This document shows, piece by piece, positions 59,880 to 64,000 of a DNA stretch of 64,000 nt. The stretch comes from Arthrobacter sp. SX1312 (GTDB taxonomy: Bacteria; Actinomycetota; Actinomycetes; Actinomycetales; Micrococcaceae). Position 1 is the stretch's first letter; every line of letters starts with the position of its first letter. A program made the position numbers and the translations under genes. The notes beneath the pieces were generated by a model that was not told the DNA's origin, did no database searches, and saw only the letters and a program-made list of their open reading frames with translations. The stretch covers positions 728,040 to 792,039 of the forward strand of contig NZ_PJIM01000001.1 of NCBI RefSeq assembly GCF_002929295.1, read 5' to 3'.

Positions 59880-60241
59880 GACGAGTCCTTTGCCTGCGGG
59901 CCGCGTGCCGCGGCCTGGGTGGATAGCACGGCGTCGAGGCTGCGGAACTGCTCCTCGTGGATCAGCCGGTACTGGTCGATCCAGGCGGTGAGCGCCTCCA
60001 GTCGTGCGGGGTTCAGGTGGACGGGCCGGCGCTGGGCGTCGCGCGTGCGCGTGACGAGTCCCGCCTGCTCAAGGACCTGGATGTGCTTCGAGACCGCCTG
60101 CTTGGTGATCGCGAAGGGTTCCGCCAGTTCGTTGACCGTGGCCGGGCCCCGGCTGAGCCGGGCGATGATGCGGCGGCGTACGGGATCGGCAAGTGCCAGG
60201 AAGGCGATGTCGAGGCGCTCGTCGTCGGTCACGGGGTCCAC
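59876..60241 (-). CDS. ArsR-family transcriptional regulator
   Basis: A 121-residue winged-helix repressor. The DNA-binding helix-turn-helix is in ATVNELAEPFAITKQAVSKHIQVLEQAGL, preceded by ALADPVRRRIIARLS. There are no CxC metal-binding motifs, so it is a non-metal ArsR typical of those paired with SRPBCC proteins. The GTG start has AGGA upstream. Inverted repeats of TGATCAATGA lie just upstream (60260-60304), so it likely represses its own operon. Confidence 0.92.
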   Translation of the reverse strand: MDPVTDDERLDIAFLALADPVRRRIIARLSRGPATVNELAEPFAITKQAVSKHIQVLEQAGLVTRTRDAQRRPVHLNPARLEALTAWIDQYRLIHEEQFRSLDAVLSTQAAARGPQAKDSS

Positions 60242-60259
60242 TCCTGAAGTTGCACTTCC

Positions 60260-60304
60260 TCATTGATCACTGTCCCTTTAATCAATGTATTCGTTGATCA
60301 ATGA
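60260..60304. promoter_or_regulatory. Probable operator of the ArsR/SRPBCC operon
   Basis: TCATTGATCA (60260-60269) and its exact reverse complement TGATCAATGA (60295-60304) flank a third related half-site TTAATCAATG (60278-60287). They lie 19 to 63 nt before the arsR start. Confidence 0.7.
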
Positions 60305-60359
60305 GAAGGTTGTCCAAGGATATGCCCGATGCCCAGTGACGGCAAGAGTGCGCGGACGC

Positions 60360-60394
60360 AGAACGCCCGGCCGGATTGCCCGGCCGGGCGTTCT
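60360..60394 (-). terminator. Terminator after glnK
   Basis: A 15-bp perfect stem (60360-60374 with 60380-60394) with a 5-nt loop lies 42 nt after the glnK stop. It closes the amtB-glnK operon, so nothing downstream on this strand (ArsR/SRPBCC) belongs to it. Confidence 0.85.
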
Positions 60395-60435
60395 GAGAAG
60401 GTGCGTCCTGTGCTCTTCGTGCGGCGGGGCCTGCC

Positions 60436-62111
<1,676 letters not shown>

Positions 62112-62234
62112 CAAACACGATCCTTCCAAAGGGGCGGGGACTTCCCGCTCCTCCAGAATGCGATGGACGTGTTTCGATCCCGGGGGCATCGCGTTGCGCG
62201 CAGGTTACAGGGCGAGCGCTGGAGTAAAGACCCC

Positions 62235-62261
62235 GTGTCGATCGTGTTTCCTGCAGGTTTC
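62235..62261 (-). promoter_or_regulatory. GlnR-type binding array upstream of amtB
   Basis: On the minus strand three pentamers GAAAC, GAAAC and GACAC are separated by exactly 6 nt (AC-N9-AC spacing, one half-site per helical turn). This is the architecture of actinobacterial GlnR boxes (gTnAC-N6-GaAAC). It lies 124-150 nt before the amtB start. Confidence 0.65.
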
Positions 62262-62308
62262 CCGGCTCCCCGGGCCTTGACGCGGGGCAGGTCGCAGCCC
62301 GCTCCGCT

Positions 62309-63499
62309 CTAGCTGAGGAGGGCGTCGACGAACCCCTCGGCGTCGAACGGCGCGAGATCGTCCGCACCCTCGCCCAGACCGATCAGCTTCACGGGAACGC
62401 CGAGGCTGCGCTGGATCGCCACGACGATGCCGCCCTTGGCGGTCCCGTCCAGCTTGGTGAGCACGATGCCGCTGATGTTCACGACCTCCGCGAACACGCG
62501 GGCCTGGCTGAGGCCGTTCTGGCCGGTCGTGGCGTCCAGGACGAGGAGCACCTCGTCGACGGTGCCCTGCTTCTCGATCACGCGCTTGACCTTGCCGAGC
62601 TCGTCCATGAGGCCCACCTTGTTCTGCAGGCGCCCGGCGGTGTCGATGAGGACGACGTCGACCTCCTGCTCGATGCCGGTCTTGACCGCCTCGAAGGCGA
62701 CGGACGCGGGATCGGCGCCGTCGACGTCGGACTTGACCGTCGGCACGCCGACGCGCGCGCCCCAGGTGGCCAGCTGCTCGGCGGCGGCCGCACGGAACGT
62801 GTCCGCGGCGCCGAGGAGCACGTCCTTGTCGTCGGCGACGAGGACGCGCGCGAGCTTGCCGACAGTGGTGGTCTTGCCTACTCCGTTGACGCCGACCACC
62901 ATGACGATGGCCGGGCGGTCCGCGTGGCGGTGGGTCGCCAGGGACCGGTCCATGGTGGGGTCGACGAGCTTCACGAGTTCCTCGCGGAGCATGTCCTTGA
63001 CCTCGGCCGGGCTGCGGCTGCCCGCCACCTTGACGCGCTCACGCAGCGCGTCCACGAGTTCCATGGTGGGCTCGGTGCCGAGGTCCGCCATGAGGAGGGT
63101 CTCCTCCACCTCGTCCCAGACGTCCTCGTCGATCCTGTCCCGGGACAGGAGGGCGAGCAGGCCCTTGCCGAGGGCGTTGTTGGACCGCACCAGGCGGGCA
63201 CGCAGCCGTGCGAGCCGCCCCTGCACCGGGTCGACGGTGTCCAGGCTCGGGGCCGGCGCTTCCTCCAGGCCGCTGAGGTCGTTCGGGACGAGCACGTCCG
63301 TCGGGAGTCCGTCGGGCCGTTCCAGGACGTCCGTGGACGTGGCGCCGTGCGCCCCGCCCTCCACCTGGTCGTCGGGGTCCCGGGGCGAGGAGTACAGGCC
63401 GGGAGGGGTCCGTCTGCCGCGCACGAGGACGACGGCGAGCGAGCCGAGCACGGCGATCGCGAGGATGACGAAGATGACAGGCAGGAGGATGTCGTTCAC
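62309..63499 (-). CDS. ftsY: Signal recognition particle receptor FtsY
   Basis: A 396-residue SRP receptor GTPase. Residues 4-24 are a transmembrane helix (LLPVIFVILAIAVLGSLAVV), as in actinobacterial FtsY, followed by a short acidic A domain (30-90) and the NG domain with GVNGVGKTTT, DTAGRLQNK and TKLDGTAKGG. It acts with Ffh, encoded nearby. A GTG start has AAGGTGGA upstream. The gene order ftsY-amtB-glnK-...-ffh is conserved in Mycobacterium and Streptomyces except for the missing glnD. Confidence 0.96.
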   Translation of the reverse strand: MNDILLPVIFVILAIAVLGSLAVVLVRGRRTPPGLYSSPRDPDDQVEGGAHGATSTDVLERPDGLPTDVLVPNDLSGLEEAPAPSLDTVDPVQGRLARLRARLVRSNNALGKGLLALLSRDRIDEDVWDEVEETLLMADLGTEPTMELVDALRERVKVAGSRSPAEVKDMLREELVKLVDPTMDRSLATHRHADRPAIVMVVGVNGVGKTTTVGKLARVLVADDKDVLLGAADTFRAAAAEQLATWGARVGVPTVKSDVDGADPASVAFEAVKTGIEQEVDVVLIDTAGRLQNKVGLMDELGKVKRVIEKQGTVDEVLLVLDATTGQNGLSQARVFAEVVNISGIVLTKLDGTAKGGIVVAIQRSLGVPVKLIGLGEGADDLAPFDAEGFVDALLS

Positions 63500-63574
63500 T
63501 GATCCACCTTCTCACACGGCCCTGCGCGCACGGATTGAACCCCGGCGCCGGGGCGGTGACAGAATGCGAGGACC

Positions 63575-64000
63575 ATGGCCGGATTCCCTCGCGTACCCAA
63601 GCGCTCCCCCTTCCGCATCCCCCGTCTGGGACACCGGACCGGGGACGGTACCGCACCCGTCGGGGAGCGGCAGCGGATCCCGCGGGAGATCAGGGTCCTC
63701 ATCGCGGCCGCGTTCGTCATCGCCATCGGGTTCGGCCTCGTGGCGCCGATCCTGCCGCAGTTCGCGCAGAGCTTCGACGTCGGCGTCACGGCGTCGGCGG
63801 TGATCGTGAGCGCCTTCGCGTTCACGCGCCTCGTCTTCGCACCCGCGGGGGGCCGGCTCGTGGAGCGGCTCGGCGAACGGCCCGTCTATATCGTGGGGCT
63901 GCTCATCGTGGCGCTGTCCACCGCCGCCTGCGCCTTCGCTGCTGACTACTGGCAGCTCCTCGTCTTCCGCGCCCTCGGCGGTATCGGCTCCACGATGTTC
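63575..64000 (+). CDS. MFS transporter, N-terminal part
   Basis: The first 142 codons of a membrane transporter that runs off the right edge. After a basic N-terminus, the first helix is VLIAAAFVIAIGFGLVAPILPQFA. The MFS A-motif between helices 2 and 3 reads PAGGRLVERLGERPVYIVGLL (D replaced by E), and FRALGGIGSTMF begins helix 4. It is probably a drug/H+ exporter of the TetA/YfcJ type. Substrate unknown. The ATG at 63575 has GCGAGGA about 5 nt upstream. Confidence 0.82.
   Translation, partial: MAGFPRVPKRSPFRIPRLGHRTGDGTAPVGERQRIPREIRVLIAAAFVIAIGFGLVAPILPQFAQSFDVGVTASAVIVSAFAFTRLVFAPAGGRLVERLGERPVYIVGLLIVALSTAACAFAADYWQLLVFRALGGIGSTMF

Overview
The window is chromosomal DNA of a high-GC actinobacterium, most likely of the family Micrococcaceae (Arthrobacter-like). 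The evidence is the strong G/C third-position bias, frequent GTG/TTG starts, actinobacteria-specific families (DUF3052, DUF3145, DUF2469, DUF6993, MptB, a FasR-type regulator, a GlnR-type site), and gene orders shared with Streptomyces and Mycobacterium. Genes are dense and mostly housekeeping. I see no phage, insertion sequence, CRISPR array or rRNA operon. The species is not determined.

Layout. 1-10.4 kb: nei (cut by the edge), rpiB, pepN, an OsmC protein, a MscS channel, a truncated haemoglobin, two thioesterases, ettA, a frameshifted DUF6993 lipoprotein gene and ssb. 10.6-15.6 kb: a glycosyltransferase whose 3' end overlaps a membrane protein gene, tRNA-Arg, DUF3224, mptB, orn and tRNA-His. 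15.8-23.4 kb: acyl-CoA dehydrogenase, def, an MFS exporter, a candidate small RNA, rnpB, yaaA, an RNase HI-VOC fusion, a zinc-ribbon protein and a Nif3-like protein. 23.5-28.9 kb: msrA, cysK-cysE, gnd, rlmN and tRNA-Val. 28.9-31.2 kb: a small variable-looking stretch (acyltransferase, a 32-residue Cys-rich protein, a two-helix membrane protein, a secreted protein).

31.3-42.1 kb: sirtuin-ahpE-DUF3052, then aceE, fasR, fabD-fabH-acpP-fabF and DUF3145. Here pyruvate dehydrogenase makes acetyl-CoA next to the type II fatty-acid genes, and a matching 18-bp box lies in front of both fasR and fabD. 42.3-53.2 kb: xerC, an Ogt-like protein lacking its catalytic Cys, dprA, comM, yraN, a repeat protein, DUF2469, rnhB, two lepB genes, rplS, trmD, rimM, khpA and rpsP. 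53.3-64 kb: a VOC protein, an amidohydrolase, an alpha/beta-hydrolase-fold protein without its Ser, ffh, zwf, a SRPBCC/ArsR pair, glnK, amtB, ftsY and the start of an MFS gene.

The observations most worth follow-up are the promoter-terminator unit without a credible ORF at 18.94-19.19 kb, the RNase HI-VOC fusion, the Cys-to-Gly change in the Ogt-like protein, the paired FasR-type boxes, the GlnR-type array at amtB, and a recurring leaderless arrangement in which a -10 hexamer lies 6-7 nt before the start codon of about ten genes. Start sites were chosen by eye from ribosome-binding sites, -10 spacing and known family N-termini. No database search or calculation was run.
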